A DNA stretch of 13,702 bases from an uncultured Muribaculaceae bacterium (GTDB taxonomy: Bacteria > Bacteroidota > Bacteroidia > Bacteroidales > Muribaculaceae): the NCBI GenBank assembly GCA_910588245.1, contig CAJUQP010000062.1:1-13702 (forward strand), read 5' to 3'. Positions 13,312-13,702 of this stretch are shown piece by piece. How positions within the stretch are numbered: the stretch's first letter is position 1; each line of letters opens with the position of its first letter. Below the pieces are notes generated by a model. The model ran no database searches and had not been told where the DNA came from. It saw only the letters and a program-made list of their open reading frames with translations. The position numbers and the translations under genes were made by a program.

Positions 13312-13363
13312 GCGAACAATCGGTCGCCGCAAGACCCAGTATACAGCTGCGTTAGCTATGGGA

Positions 13364-13383
13364 CTGCGGCTTTCCAGCCGCAG
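13364..13383. repeat. CTGCGGCT-TTCC-AGCCGCAG hairpin
   Basis: A perfect 8-bp GC stem (13364-13371 with 13376-13383) and a 4-base loop. There is no T-tract. The sequence around it (CAGCTGCG before, GCAGCTACC after) contains more of the same letters. It has the look of a short intergenic palindromic repeat. Confidence 0.6.
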
Positions 13384-13562
13384 CTACCGTACACAGCCGT
13401 CAAACAACAGTCAACTGAAACCCAAACCAATAAAAACCAGTCTTAAGAATAAACCTCCTCACCCCCTGGTTATCCTGGCAATCACTCCACGCCCCATGTG
13501 TCTCACAACAGACAACGGAAAACGGGGAAAACGGCAGCCAAAGGCGCAAAGCACATAAAACT

Positions 13563-13641
13563 ATCCTGTTATAATCAGAGGAATCAGTCCTCCTGATTCA
13601 CCTATGCAGAGTAGGCATTTACGCACATCAAGAAACAGGAT
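13563..13641. repeat. Spaced inverted repeat ATCCTGTT/AACAGGAT
   Basis: ATCCTGTT at 13563-13570 is the exact complement of AACAGGAT at 13634-13641. Between them lies a perfect 7-bp hairpin GAATCAG-TCCTC-CTGATTC (13581-13599). They sit just upstream of the outward promoter at 13665-13695 and could be an operator, a folded upstream transcript end, or chance. Confidence 0.4.
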
Positions 13642-13664
13642 TTTAAAGAATTTCCCTAGGTTGC

Positions 13665-13695
13665 TTTGTTATTATATCAAAAAGACCTATCTTTG
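13665..13695 (+). promoter_or_regulatory. Outward promoter at the right edge
   Basis: TTTG at 13665-13668, a 19-base spacer and TATCTTTG at 13688-13695 give a complete Bacteroidota promoter. Transcription would start at or just past the window end, for a gene to the right that cannot be seen. Confidence 0.75.
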
Positions 13696-13702
13696 TATAA
13701 CA

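Overview
The window looks like chromosomal DNA of a gut-type Bacteroidales bacterium, most likely near Muribaculaceae (an inference; there is no rRNA to confirm it). The evidence is: GC-rich coding sequence broken by very AT-rich gaps, several Bacteroidota-type promoters (-7 box TAnnTTTG, in the best cases with a TTTG about 19-20 bases upstream), few Shine-Dalgarno sequences, and a gene set of LpxB, FtnA-type ferritin, XRE-cupin/acyl-CoA ligase and NusG-type regulators that fits the group.

Layout. Positions 1-943 hold no convincing gene. They carry AT-rich repeats, a 59-bp tandem duplication, two hairpins (one a strong terminator) and a promoter whose leader contains heptad repeats. A plus-strand cluster follows: a secreted endonuclease/exonuclease/phosphatase-fold protein, a family 2 glycosyltransferase starting at GTG, and a tiny Lys/His-rich lipoprotein. 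It converges on a minus-strand cluster with its own promoter near 6040: an MptE/DUF115-like putative glycosyltransferase, lpxB with an unusual repetitive basic C-terminal tail, and a three-helix membrane protein. Both clusters point to envelope and glycan work.

From 6419 rightward all genes are on the plus strand: ferritin (ftnA) with a terminator, a TetR-type repressor, and an XRE-cupin regulator followed closely by an AMP-forming acyl-CoA synthetase with a strong terminator. A tRNA-Arg(UCU) with its own promoter and terminator comes next.

The most unusual gene is at 11036-12472. It has a strong promoter and a structured leader of about 170 nt. Its N-terminal part looks like the core-binding and catalytic fold of a tyrosine recombinase but lacks most catalytic residues. 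Its C-terminal part looks like a complete NusG/UpxY-type NGN plus KOW module. I read it as a fusion of a dead recombinase with a transcription antiterminator. After it come short tandem repeats, a small secreted protein with a CxxC motif, a repeat-rich gap of nearly 600 bp, and a near-perfect promoter at the right edge that fires out of the window toward a gene that cannot be seen here.
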